Shown here piece by piece: positions 1-7,831 of a stretch of DNA of 20,374 nucleotides (the first letter of the stretch is position 1; every line of letters starts with the position of its first letter). The translations under genes were made by a program, and so were the position numbers. The stretch is from GCA-2862585 sp963991165. GTDB lineage: Bacteria; Bacteroidota; Bacteroidia; Flavobacteriales; UBA7312. The stretch covers positions 1 to 20,374 of the forward strand of contig CAXDOW010000026.1 of assembly GCA_963991165.1 (NCBI GenBank), in the 5' to 3' direction. Below the pieces are notes generated by a model, which was not told where the DNA came from, searched no databases, and was given only the letters and a program-made list of their open reading frames with translations.

Positions 1-118
1 TCATTAGGAAAAGTATCATCAATAACATATTCATTTCATCAGCTTTTTTTATCGTTTCTTCAAAATAAAGAATGTTTACTAAATTAATATTAAAAAAAGC
101 GGAGGCGTAAAGTGACAT
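1..118 (-). CDS. Possible partial gene running off the left edge
   Basis: Downstream of the M42 peptidase on the same strand, an ATG at 118-116 opens a frame that stays open for 39 codons to the window edge. It is the only minus-strand frame open across this stretch. The peptide begins MSLYASAFFNINLV and continues through an acidic/basic piece (EETIKKADEMN) to a very hydrophobic end. It lies 24 bases after the peptidase stop, so it could be the next operon member. I do not recognise the product. The last ten or so codons look less coding-like than the neighbouring frame, which reads NEYVIDDTFPN with mostly T-ending codons, so a frameshift near 30-40 is possible. A plus-strand frame is also open from the edge to a TAA at 85-87, so the call is weak. 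Confidence 0.3.
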   Translation of the reverse strand, partial: MSLYASAFFNINLVNILYFEETIKKADEMNMLLMILFLM

Positions 119-142
119 ATGTAAAAGTGTTTTTTTTGACTT

Positions 143-1063
143 CTAAAGATTTTTCATCAAAATATTGTACAGTTTGGTCATAGCTTCAATATCTATTTTA
201 TAGACTTTTTCATTGGGGCTATGGACATGATCTTCGGGGGCGCCAATAAAACACCAATCGAAGGGATAGGGGGAGCGTTGCAAAGCATTGCCATCACTAC
301 CTCCGGCATTTTCGACTTCGAGTTGAAAGGGTATTTGACTTTGTTTAGCTATGTTAATAATTTTATTGACATAGCTTCTTCTAGGGATACCACTATCGCG
401 TAGTGAAATGGCTACGCCTTTCCCATGTTTAACCCCTTCGGTGACCCATGTAATATCTGAAATAAGGGCTTGTTTGACGCCGTATTTTTCGTATATGAAT
501 TTAGCTAAATAACCCACCGATCCGCCACCATGTTCCTCCCAGGCCGAAAAACAGATGATGCCATTTTCTAATTGTTCAGCTACTTTGAGTGCATTCCACA
601 CACCAAGTCGATTGTCTAAATAGCAATTTTGTATGTAATCGTCAGACTCTCTGAAATGGGGCTTAAAAGTAAGAGAGGTTCCGGGGTCGACGGATCGTCC
701 TCCAATGTAGTATTTGGTACTACCGTCTTTGGCTTTTTTGTGGATAATGGCTTGATCAATGTGTCCCTTTGAGTCTTGGCCGATCAGTCTTATTCCTTCG
801 GTAGTCACTGGACCACCAATTTTTACAATTTCATTGTTGTACTTGACCGTAAAACCGATGCTATCCATGTGTGCGAATATAGCTGTGGTAGGTTTGCCAA
901 ACACTAACACAATACAATCTTGAAAGCCATCGCCATGATGGATTGATGGTTGAATTTTCCATGATGATTTGTTGCTGTCAATGTAATCTAGTAAAAAAAT
1001 TGAAAGTGCAAATTCTTCCCCAGATGGTGCATGAATATTGGATAAGGTTTTGAGTAGTTCCAT
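143..1063 (-). CDS. M42/M20-type zinc metallo-aminopeptidase
   Basis: The 306-residue protein is a cytosolic di-zinc peptidase of the M42 (glutamyl/leucyl aminopeptidase, cellulase M-like) group, which trims N-terminal residues from peptides. The expected ligand pattern is visible: H65 in AHMDSIGF, D150 in YLDNRLG, the catalytic/ligand pair E176-E177 in WEEHGGGS, D203 in ISDITW, and a C-terminal histidine in EDHVHSPNE (H279 or H281). The N-terminal HAPSGEE motif is typical of the family. At 306 residues it is somewhat shorter than the 340-360 usual for M42, so the inserted dimerisation domain is probably reduced. Its ATG overlaps the yigZ stop as TGATG, implying translational coupling. It is the last clearly recognised gene of the ribD operon. 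Substrate cannot be read from sequence; the family assignment is firm, the exact subfamily less so. Confidence 0.85.
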   Translation of the reverse strand: MELLKTLSNIHAPSGEEFALSIFLLDYIDSNKSSWKIQPSIHHGDGFQDCIVLVFGKPTTAIFAHMDSIGFTVKYNNEIVKIGGPVTTEGIRLIGQDSKGHIDQAIIHKKAKDGSTKYYIGGRSVDPGTSLTFKPHFRESDDYIQNCYLDNRLGVWNALKVAEQLENGIICFSAWEEHGGGSVGYLAKFIYEKYGVKQALISDITWVTEGVKHGKGVAISLRDSGIPRRSYVNKIINIAKQSQIPFQLEVENAGGSDGNALQRSPYPFDWCFIGAPEDHVHSPNEKVYKIDIEAMTKLYNILMKNL

Positions 1064-1677
1064 CAGATTGTTTTTAGGTATTCTATGCGTATTAAGTGAT
1101 TAAGGGCAAATATACTTTGTATTTTTTCAGATTGACTCTTTTTAATGCAAAAGGTAAGAACACATTCTAGTTCAAAATCTTGACTGATGATTTGCAACGC
1201 ATTGTCTTTAACCATACGCATAACATAATTCATTTCCGGGTATTTAAAATGAACGGTAAAGACGTCTTTTATAAAGCGTTTTTCAATAGTTATATTTTCG
1301 AGTGCTTCAGAGGCTGCTCCTCTGTATGCCGTAATGAGTCCGCTAACCCCTAATTTTACGCCACCAAAATAACGAACAACCACTACTAAGGTGTTAGTTA
1401 ATTCTCTAGAAAGTAATTGTCCCAAAATGGGTTTTCCTGCTGAATTGGATGGCTCGCCATCATCGCTATCACGTTGTGTGGATTTATCAGGGTTTAATAT
1501 GTAAGCATAACAATGGTGACGAGCAGCATATTCTTGCTTTTTCACATCGGCAAGTCGCTGTTTGACCTCTTCCTTGGTTTTTACGGAATAAGCATAGGCG
1601 ATGAATTTACTGCCTTTATCTTTAAATAGGCCTTTTGAACTGCCAACAACTTCAAGATATGAATCGTCAATAAACAT
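1063..1677 (-). CDS. yigZ: YigZ/IMPACT family protein (UPF0029)
   Basis: The 204-residue protein matches the bacterial YigZ/YvyE family, related to the N-terminal domain of eukaryotic IMPACT. Landmarks are the SDDGEPSNSAGKPI stretch (residues 71-84) and RYFGGVKLGVSGLI (102-115), which are the family signatures. The remaining C-terminal part, from about residue 137, fits the small ferredoxin-like domain of unknown function found in YigZ. The biochemical role of the family is not settled; links to translation or nucleic-acid binding have been proposed from structure. Length is normal for the family. The stop codon of the upstream transporter (TAA, 1678-1680) lies directly before the ATG (1675-1677), and its own TGA shares a base with the ATG of the peptidase. 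It is therefore a middle gene of the ribD operon. Confidence in the family is high, in the function low. Confidence 0.9.
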   Translation of the reverse strand: MFIDDSYLEVVGSSKGLFKDKGSKFIAYAYSVKTKEEVKQRLADVKKQEYAARHHCYAYILNPDKSTQRDSDDGEPSNSAGKPILGQLLSRELTNTLVVVVRYFGGVKLGVSGLITAYRGAASEALENITIEKRFIKDVFTVHFKYPEMNYVMRMVKDNALQIISQDFELECVLTFCIKKSQSEKIQSIFALNHLIRIEYLKTI

Positions 1678-2517
1678 TTAGGCGTAAATCAAAATATAGA
1701 TGGATGAAATAGCCAAAATAACACCTAGCCAATTAAGTTTTGAAAGTTGTTCTTTGTAATAGCCCCAAGCGATTAAAGCGGATAAAAAAACAACACCTAT
1801 ATTAAGGATAGGGAAGACCAAACTTGACTCCATATTATCCAGACTCCTCAATACAAAAAATATACTGAAGTAGTTTGGTATTCCTAGTAATACACCCGCT
1901 AAACTATTTCTTATGGTCAGTTTTTGTTTTTTAAATACTAATAATAATCCACCAACACTAAATGCAACTAAAAATACTGTAGAAGTGAAAAAGTCCTTAG
2001 ATTCGGGAGAGTCAAGATATAAAAACTGGATATGGGAGAGTACAGTATCTAGTAAGCCAGCGCCAACAAATAAAACCAGTGCCAGGTAAATTGGTCCTTT
2101 TTGGTGTTCGTCTTTTTTGACGGTCAGATAAACTGAGATAAGAGCGATAGAAATACCAACAACCTTTAGAATTGTCCATTTGTCTCCTTGAAATAACAAG
2201 GCCGCCAAAACAGGAATTATTAAGGACATTTTACTGGCCAATGATCCTATTGTTACGCCAAGACGTTGCGTTGTTAGTGCCATTATATTAAACATAACTA
2301 TAAAGAAAATTCCTAGAAGAAAAGTAGGTAAAAACCAATCAGTAGGAATTACATTTTCATAATTGTACCCAGAATGACCTAGAAGAACAGATAATACACC
2401 AGCACTGAGGTAGTTGAAGGTAATAGCTTGTAACGTATTGATATTTCTTCGGTCGAATTCTTTGAAAAACAAAAACAAACAAACAGTAAAAATAATGGAA
2501 AGGGCTAAATCAATCAT
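1678..2517 (-). CDS. DMT superfamily (EamA-type) membrane transporter
   Basis: The 279-residue protein is hydrophobic throughout, with about ten predicted transmembrane segments arranged as two EamA-like halves (roughly residues 1-133 and 142-279). The halves are separated by a charged cytoplasmic linker, KKDEHQKG (134-141). The first half contains TTQRLGVTIGSLASKMSLIIPVLAALLF (positions 82-109), a conserved pattern of drug/metabolite transporters, and the second half ends with the usual hydrophobic helix. Substrate cannot be deduced from sequence. The start codon sits inside the end of ribD as an ATGA overlap (2514-2517), so the two are almost certainly co-translated. Some DMT proteins (RibN type) import riboflavin, so a flavin-related substrate is possible but is inference from position only. 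No signal for horizontal transfer is apparent. Confidence 0.88.
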   Translation of the reverse strand: MIDLALSIIFTVCLFLFFKEFDRRNINTLQAITFNYLSAGVLSVLLGHSGYNYENVIPTDWFLPTFLLGIFFIVMFNIMALTTQRLGVTIGSLASKMSLIIPVLAALLFQGDKWTILKVVGISIALISVYLTVKKDEHQKGPIYLALVLFVGAGLLDTVLSHIQFLYLDSPESKDFFTSTVFLVAFSVGGLLLVFKKQKLTIRNSLAGVLLGIPNYFSIFFVLRSLDNMESSLVFPILNIGVVFLSALIAWGYYKEQLSKLNWLGVILAISSIYILIYA

Positions 2518-3527
2518 GTATAAAAATAATAAGATAAAGAATCATTAGTTAAGGTTTGTGACATCCGTATATCTTGCTTAATTACAGGGCTTTTAAGTCC
2601 TTCATATAAATATTTTTTTGAGGTAAAAATGCGAGCTTCATCCCATTTATTTTCCTGAATAAAGGTATTCAAGGTAGTGGCTCCGCCTTCAACTATAAGC
2701 GATTGAATGCCTTTTTGATATAAAATTTGCAAAAGAGAATCCATGAAATTTGAAAAATCGACTTTCAAATGCTGTTCACCATCCATTTTTTCGTTTATGA
2801 TGTAGGTGTTGGCATCGCTATTAAAAACAGCGAATTCTGATGCTAAGGTTAGTGATTTGTCAATAACCAAACGAATGGGATTGTTGCCCTCTGCTTCTCT
2901 GGCAGTTAGTTGCGGATTATCTTTAATGACAGTATTTTTCCCAACTAGAATAGCGCTTTCTTCAGTTCGCCATTGATGAACTAATTGTTTAGCGTCTTTA
3001 CCCGTCAACCAAAAAGGTTTATCTTGATGAGAGGGAGCCATAAAACCATCAGCCGATTGAGCCCATTTAAGAATAATGTAGGGGCGATGTTTCTCATGAA
3101 AAGTAAAAAACCGTCTATTGATGGCTCGGCATTCATCTTCAAGAACAGAGGTTTTAACATGAATATCTGCAGACTTTAGTCGTTGAATTCCTTGACCATT
3201 AACTTCGGAAAAAGTGTCTAAGCTACCTACTACAACACGTGGAATTTTATGTCTTATAATAAGGTCTGCACAAGGAGGTGTTTTTCCAAAGTGAGCACAC
3301 GGTTCTAATGACACATAAAGTGTTGATTCTTTCAATAATGACAGGTCATTTACGTTACGGATGGCATTCACTTCGGCATGTGCTTGACCATATTGCTCAT
3401 GGTAGCCCTCACCAATGATGGTGTCCTTATGCACGATGACACAGCCCACCAATGGATTAGGTAGTGCCTTCGGAAAGCCCTTTTTTGCTAACTCAATACA
3501 CAAATTCATGTATTTTTGATCCATCAT
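2514..3527 (-). CDS. ribD: Bifunctional pyrimidine deaminase/reductase RibD
   Basis: RibD carries out two steps of riboflavin synthesis: zinc-dependent deamination of diaminohydroxyphosphoribosylamino-pyrimidine, then NADPH-dependent reduction of the ribosyl group. The N-terminal deaminase domain shows the zinc/catalytic HAE in QAHAEVNAI and the two cysteines in EPCAHFGKTPPC. The C-terminal reductase domain begins near KHRPYIILKWAQSADG and includes LVGKNTVIKDNPQLT and LIVEGGATTLN. The frame extends to a TTG at 3536, but ATGs at 3527 and 3524 are better starts: from either, the zinc histidine falls at residue 49-50, as in the Escherichia coli enzyme (H50). I chose 3527 (337 residues). It is the first gene of a four-gene minus-strand operon, divergent from prmC. 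No room exists upstream for an FMN riboswitch. Confidence 0.93.
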   Translation of the reverse strand: MMDQKYMNLCIELAKKGFPKALPNPLVGCVIVHKDTIIGEGYHEQYGQAHAEVNAIRNVNDLSLLKESTLYVSLEPCAHFGKTPPCADLIIRHKIPRVVVGSLDTFSEVNGQGIQRLKSADIHVKTSVLEDECRAINRRFFTFHEKHRPYIILKWAQSADGFMAPSHQDKPFWLTGKDAKQLVHQWRTEESAILVGKNTVIKDNPQLTAREAEGNNPIRLVIDKSLTLASEFAVFNSDANTYIINEKMDGEQHLKVDFSNFMDSLLQILYQKGIQSLIVEGGATTLNTFIQENKWDEARIFTSKKYLYEGLKSPVIKQDIRMSQTLTNDSLSYYFYT

Positions 3528-3533
3528 CAAGCG

Positions 3534-3550
3534 CAAAAATAGTTAATTTG
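3534..3550. promoter_or_regulatory. Back-to-back -7 boxes of the ribD and prmC promoters
   Basis: Only 28 bases separate the ribD ATG (3527) from the prmC ATG (3556). On the minus strand 3541-3534 reads TATTTTTG, an exact fit to the Bacteroidota -7 element TAnnTTTG. On the plus strand 3543-3550 reads TTAATTTG, one mismatch from the same element. I see no correctly spaced TTTG -33 element for ribD (nearest TTG has a 26-base spacer). Both boxes would place transcription starts within a few bases of the start codons. The minus-strand box is the more credible of the two. Confidence 0.35.
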
Positions 3551-3555
3551 TACTG

Positions 3556-4395
3556 ATGAAAATAGCCCAAGAGTTAAGCCGTTTTTTTAAATCAGAATTA
3601 TCTCCATTCTACGAACAAAAAGAGCTAGACGCTCTGTTCTTTTGGTGTGTTGAACATCTTTTTCATATGAGTCGCTCACAGTGGATGCTAAGTAACCAAT
3701 TGATTCTCTCGAAAGAAGCATTAAACCACTTTTATTCAATAGTAAATCGATTAAAAAAACAGGAGCCAATTCAGTATATTTTGGGTCAATGTGAGTTTTA
3801 TGGCCTTAGCTTTAGGGTCAATCCACACTGTTTAATCCCTCGTCCAGAAACTGAGGAACTGGTTCGCTGGGTTTTGGACCATCCTTTTGATTCGGCACTA
3901 GATATTGGAACGGGTAGTGGTTGCATCGCCATTGCTTTGGCCAAACATTCAAATGCGACCATTTCTGCGTTAGATATTAGTCAAGAAGCGATTGATTTAG
4001 CCAAAAGAAACGCCCAAACTAACGAGGTCAATGTTTCGTTTTTTCAGCACGATATTTTTGAAACTTTTCATTCTTCGCCATCTTATGACTTGATTGTTAG
4101 TAATCCCCCTTATGTTTTGCACTCCGAAAAGGAAAGAATGAAAGCCAATGTGTTAAACTACGAACCCCATTTGGCTTTGTTTGTCAAGGACTCCAATCCG
4201 CTCGTGTTTTACCAAAGAATCATTGAATTTTCTAATCATCATTTAAGCTCGAAGGGTTTGCTTTTTTTTGAAATTAATGAACAAAAAGCACCCGATTTAG
4301 TAAATTTATTAGAGAAAGAGGGGTTTTCATCCGTATTAATAAAAAAAGATATGCAAGGCAAAAACAGAATGGTAAAAGCACAAAAGAAATTGTAA
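3556..4395 (+). CDS. prmC: Release factor N5-glutamine methyltransferase PrmC
   Basis: PrmC (HemK) uses S-adenosylmethionine to methylate the glutamine of the GGQ motif in peptide release factors RF1 and RF2, which speeds termination. The 279-residue protein has the N-terminal helical release-factor-binding domain (about 1-75), a linker with PIQYILGQCEFYG (71-83) and IPRPETE (94-100). The methyltransferase domain follows, with SAM-binding motif I DIGTGSGCIAIALA (116-129) and the catalytic NPPY (183-186). All hallmark residues are intact and length is normal. The ATG at 3556 is the only sensible start. It leads a plus-strand operon with ligA (13-base gap), a DUF6913 gene and dapA. Related glutamine methyltransferases such as PrmB share the NPPY, but the RPETE motif and N-terminal domain favour PrmC. 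Confidence 0.95.
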   Translation: MKIAQELSRFFKSELSPFYEQKELDALFFWCVEHLFHMSRSQWMLSNQLILSKEALNHFYSIVNRLKKQEPIQYILGQCEFYGLSFRVNPHCLIPRPETEELVRWVLDHPFDSALDIGTGSGCIAIALAKHSNATISALDISQEAIDLAKRNAQTNEVNVSFFQHDIFETFHSSPSYDLIVSNPPYVLHSEKERMKANVLNYEPHLALFVKDSNPLVFYQRIIEFSNHHLSSKGLLFFEINEQKAPDLVNLLEKEGFSSVLIKKDMQGKNRMVKAQKKL

Positions 4396-4408
4396 ATTTC
4401 GAATTGAA

Positions 4409-6400
4409 ATGAACGAAAAAGAACGCATTGATACATTACGAGAGGAGCTTAGACAACACAATCACAATTACTATGTCTTAGATCGTCCAACCATCAGTGA
4501 CTTTGAATTTGACAAACGCATGGAAGAACTCATTCGTTTGGAAGAAAAACACCCTCAGTACTTCGATGCCCATTCTCCCTCACAACGTGTGGGTGGTGAA
4601 CTTATAAAAACCTTTAATTCTGTTGCTCACAGATACCGAATGCTATCCTTAGGAAACACCTATTCCTTTCAAGAGATTTTTGATTTTGACAAACGCATTA
4701 CAAAACTTGTTGAAACTTCTATTGAGTACGTCTGTGAATTAAAATATGATGGCGTTTCCATTAGCTTGACTTACGAAAACGGACGATTAATTCAAGCTCT
4801 AACAAGAGGAAATGGAGAGGTTGGAGATGATGTTACAGCAAATGTCAAGACCATAAATAGCATTCCACTCAAGTTAACAGGCAATTACCCTTCGCGTTTT
4901 GATATTCGAGGTGAAATTTTTTTATCGCAACAGGGTTTTGATGAAATGAATGCAGTCCGACAAATAGAAGGATTAGAACCTTTTGCCAACCCAAGAAATG
5001 CAGCGTCTGGTAGTTTAAAAATGCAAGATAGCAAAGAAGTGGCTAAACGTCCTCTAGATTGTTACTTGTATTATTTATTGGGAGATGATTTACCTTTTAC
5101 AAATCATACGGACAATTTAAATGCAGCTCGACAATGGGGATTTAAAATACCACAAGAAACTAAATTATGTTCGACCATAGAGGAGGTGGTAGAATTTATT
5201 GAATATTGGGATGACAAAAGACATTCTTTGACATACGATATTGATGGCATTGTCATTAAGGTCAATGACTTACAATTACAAGAGCAAATGGGCTACACTG
5301 CCAAAAGTCCTCGATGGGCCATTGCCTATAAATTTAAGGCCGAACAAGTTTTAACGACCTTAAATAGCATCTCCTATCAAGTGGGACGTACTGGAGCTAT
5401 TACGCCGGTAGCCAATTTGGAACCCGTTCAATTGGCTGGCACACAAGTAAAACGGGCCTCCTTACACAATGCCGATCAAATTTTAAAATTAGATGTTCGA
5501 CTCAATGATAAAGTGTATGTCGAAAAGGGTGGAGAGATCATACCCAAAATAGTTGGAGTTTCCATAAAAGACAGGAATCTATTTTCACAACCTACCATAT
5601 TTATTACCCATTGTCCAGAATGTCAATCCGAACTTATCAAAGGGGAGGGAGACGCCAAGCACTATTGCCCAAATGATACAGCATGCCCGCCCCAAATTAA
5701 AGGAAAGGTGGAACACTTTGTCAGTAAAAAGGCCATGGATATAGAAAGTATTGGCCCAGAAACCATCGATTTACTCTTTTCCAATAATTTGATTCACCAT
5801 GTTGCAGACTTATACGACCTCAAAAAAGAACAATTATTGCCATTCAAAAAAGAGGGAGACAAATGGGCTTCCAACATTATTTCTGGTCTTAACCAATCTA
5901 AGAAAATACCATTTGCACGACTTTTGTTTGGTCTAGGAATTCGTTTCGTAGGCGAAACTGTATCCAAAGTATTAGTCAAAGAGTTTCACGATATTGATGG
6001 GCTTAGTCGTGCTACAAAAGAACAACTTGAAGAGGTTAATGAGGTTGGCGAAAAAATTGCCGAAAGTGTATCGGTATATTTCAAAAATCCAGCTCACATT
6101 GATTTAATCGAACGACTGAAAAAGCATGGTTTAACGCTCGAAATTGATGATAAAAACAAACCTATTTCTGATAAACTTCAAGGCCAGTCTATAGTTATTT
6201 CAGGTATTTTTGAACATTATTCAAGAGATGAACTAAAACACATGATAGAACAACATGGTGGTAAAAATGTCGGTTCAATTTCTAAAAAAACTACCTTTGT
6301 CGTGGCTGGAAAAAATATGGGGCCAAGTAAACTAGAAAAAGCAACATCGTTAAATATCCCCTTGCTTACAGAGGATGAGTTTTTAAAAACAATAAGTTAA
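4409..6400 (+). CDS. ligA: NAD+-dependent DNA ligase LigA
   Basis: LigA seals nicks in duplex DNA during replication and repair, using NAD+ as AMP donor. The 663-residue protein has the full domain order. Domain Ia (1-70) contains the NAD-binding HNHNYYVLD and the DFEFD motif. The adenylation domain carries the nucleophile K112 in CELKYDGVSI, with RGEI (167-170), DIDGIVIKVN (277-286) and KFKAEQ (308-313). An OB fold includes VGRTGAITPVA. A four-cysteine zinc finger follows (C402, C405, C420, C426). A helix-hairpin-helix region spans about 440-575, and a C-terminal BRCT domain about 588-663. Length and residues are typical. It follows prmC after 13 bases, and its TAA shares its last base with the ATG of the next gene (TAATG at 6398-6402), so the downstream gene is probably coupled. 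Confidence 0.98.
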   Translation: MNEKERIDTLREELRQHNHNYYVLDRPTISDFEFDKRMEELIRLEEKHPQYFDAHSPSQRVGGELIKTFNSVAHRYRMLSLGNTYSFQEIFDFDKRITKLVETSIEYVCELKYDGVSISLTYENGRLIQALTRGNGEVGDDVTANVKTINSIPLKLTGNYPSRFDIRGEIFLSQQGFDEMNAVRQIEGLEPFANPRNAASGSLKMQDSKEVAKRPLDCYLYYLLGDDLPFTNHTDNLNAARQWGFKIPQETKLCSTIEEVVEFIEYWDDKRHSLTYDIDGIVIKVNDLQLQEQMGYTAKSPRWAIAYKFKAEQVLTTLNSISYQVGRTGAITPVANLEPVQLAGTQVKRASLHNADQILKLDVRLNDKVYVEKGGEIIPKIVGVSIKDRNLFSQPTIFITHCPECQSELIKGEGDAKHYCPNDTACPPQIKGKVEHFVSKKAMDIESIGPETIDLLFSNNLIHHVADLYDLKKEQLLPFKKEGDKWASNIISGLNQSKKIPFARLLFGLGIRFVGETVSKVLVKEFHDIDGLSRATKEQLEEVNEVGEKIAESVSVYFKNPAHIDLIERLKKHGLTLEIDDKNKPISDKLQGQSIVISGIFEHYSRDELKHMIEQHGGKNVGSISKKTTFVVAGKNMGPSKLEKATSLNIPLLTEDEFLKTIS

Positions 6401-6957
6401 TGCAAATTCAATTTATCGAACATATCAAACAAAGGGTTGGTGATTTTGTGTTTAAACGTGATTTGAAACACAATAATCGGAAACGCCAAGTTCATAACTT
6501 ACAGACAGCCAAATCAATAGGGATTCTCTATGATGCTACAGAAATTGATGACATGTTGCTAGTAAGTGAGTTTGCTAATGAGTTGTTTAAACGTAAAAAA
6601 GAAGTTAAAGCTCTCGGTTTTGTAAATAAAAATGAGTTGACTCACCATCACATGCCCATGTTGCAGTTTGATTTTTTCTTTTTGAAAGACTTAAACTGGT
6701 ATTACAAACCTCAAAATTATATCATCAAGAATTTTCTAGAAAAAGATTATGACATTTTGATTAACCTTTGCACTAGTAATTGTGTGCCAGTCAAATATTT
6801 AGCAGGAGGTTCCAAAGCTAAATTTAAAGTAGGGAAGTACGAGCATGACTTGTCTATTTATGATATGATGATAGATGTTAAAAAAGATACTTTATCAGCA
6901 TTGATAAATGAAGTGAAACATTATTTGGATTTAATAAACAAAAAAAATGCATCCTAA
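6400..6957 (+). CDS. DUF6913 family protein, function unknown
   Basis: The 185-residue protein resembles the DUF6913 family, which I recall mainly from Bacteroidota; no function is known to me. It appears soluble and cytosolic, with no signal peptide or membrane segment. The N-terminus is strongly basic (KRDLKHNNRKRQVHN, 19-33). After that, alternating strands and helices (SIGILYDATEID, 39-50; KEVKALGFVN, 67-76; YDILINLCTSNC, 117-128) suggest an alpha/beta fold. Two cysteines, C124 and C128, form a CTSNC motif, followed by YLAGGSKAKFKVG (133-145), which could be a ligand-binding loop. Its ATG overlaps the ligA stop and its 3' end overlaps dapA by 11 bases, so it is locked between a DNA ligase and a lysine-biosynthesis gene. 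Function cannot be inferred from this context. Confidence 0.8.
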   Translation: MQIQFIEHIKQRVGDFVFKRDLKHNNRKRQVHNLQTAKSIGILYDATEIDDMLLVSEFANELFKRKKEVKALGFVNKNELTHHHMPMLQFDFFFLKDLNWYYKPQNYIIKNFLEKDYDILINLCTSNCVPVKYLAGGSKAKFKVGKYEHDLSIYDMMIDVKKDTLSALINEVKHYLDLINKKNAS

Positions 6958-7831
6958 TATACATGGAACTGGTGTGGCTTTAGTGACACCTTTCAAAGAC
7001 GATCTTTGCATAGATTTTAAGGCCTTAACTTCCTTAGTTGAGCATTGCTTATCAGGTGGTGTCAATTTTTTAGTTGTTATGGGAACAACTGGTGAAAGTG
7101 CCACCTTAACTTTTTCTGAAAAACAAGCAGTTTTGACTCATGTCATGGACATTAACCAGGGTCGTGTTCCAGTTGTTTTGGGGATTGGAGGAAATAATAC
7201 TCAACACGTTATCGACCAATGTTTGGCATTTAATTTAGAAGGAATAGAAGCAATTTTATCAGTTTCACCCTTTTATAATAAGCCTACGCAGGAGGGGATA
7301 TATCAGCATTACAAAGCCATTTCTGAAAACTCACCCATTCCTATCATTTTATATAATGTTCCGGGAAGAACGGCCACAAACATGAGTGCTGACACTATTC
7401 TTAGTTTGGCTACCGATTTTAATAATATCATTGGCGTAAAAGAAGCGAGTGGCGATTTGCATCAAATTATGGAAATAATTGATAGAAAACCCTCGGGTTT
7501 TGTTGTTTTGTCTGGAGACGACGACTTGACTGTTCCCATTATTTTGATGGGGGGGCAAGGGGTTATATCAGTTCTTGGACAAGCACTTACCAAAGAGTAT
7601 TCAAGCATGGTTAAGTTTGCTCTTATGAATGATTTAGTCAATTCAACTCAGTTGCACTATGATTTGCGACATTTTATATCGCCATTGTTTAAAGAGGGCA
7701 ATCCTGCTGGAATAAAAAAACTATTGAACATTTTATCCATTTGTCAAGACAACGTAAGGTTGCCATTAGTGAAGGCATCTAAAGATATAGAGTTGGAATT
7801 CAAAGAAAAACTGGACAGTCTTAGAAACTAG
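6947..7831 (+). CDS. dapA: 4-hydroxy-tetrahydrodipicolinate synthase DapA
   Basis: DapA condenses pyruvate with aspartate semialdehyde, the first committed step toward diaminopimelate and lysine and so toward peptidoglycan cross-linking. The 294-residue TIM-barrel protein shows GTTGES (46-51), the SPFYNKP segment containing Y110, Y136 and R141 in YNVPGRT (136-142), and the Schiff-base lysine K165 in GVKEASGD. These correspond to the known catalytic triad, substrate-binding arginine and pyruvate lysine, so it should be a true DapA rather than another aldolase of the family, such as N-acetylneuraminate lyase. The ATG lies inside the end of the DUF6913 gene (11-base overlap). It is the last gene of the prmC operon and its 3' end overlaps the convergent PLP-enzyme gene by 11 bases. 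Confidence 0.96.
   Translation: MHPNIHGTGVALVTPFKDDLCIDFKALTSLVEHCLSGGVNFLVVMGTTGESATLTFSEKQAVLTHVMDINQGRVPVVLGIGGNNTQHVIDQCLAFNLEGIEAILSVSPFYNKPTQEGIYQHYKAISENSPIPIILYNVPGRTATNMSADTILSLATDFNNIIGVKEASGDLHQIMEIIDRKPSGFVVLSGDDDLTVPIILMGGQGVISVLGQALTKEYSSMVKFALMNDLVNSTQLHYDLRHFISPLFKEGNPAGIKKLLNILSICQDNVRLPLVKASKDIELEFKEKLDSLRN

Noticed and set aside
125..142. T-run near 130 as a terminator for the ribD operon
   Set aside because: On the operon strand it reads as an A-run, and no GC-rich stem precedes it.
3528..3536. TTG at 3536 as the ribD start
   Set aside because: ATGs at 3527 and 3524 place the zinc ligands at the usual residue numbers, and the TTG would lie within the predicted -7 box.
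3528..3555. FMN riboswitch expected before a riboflavin gene
   Set aside because: Only 28 bases separate ribD from prmC, far too short for the aptamer.
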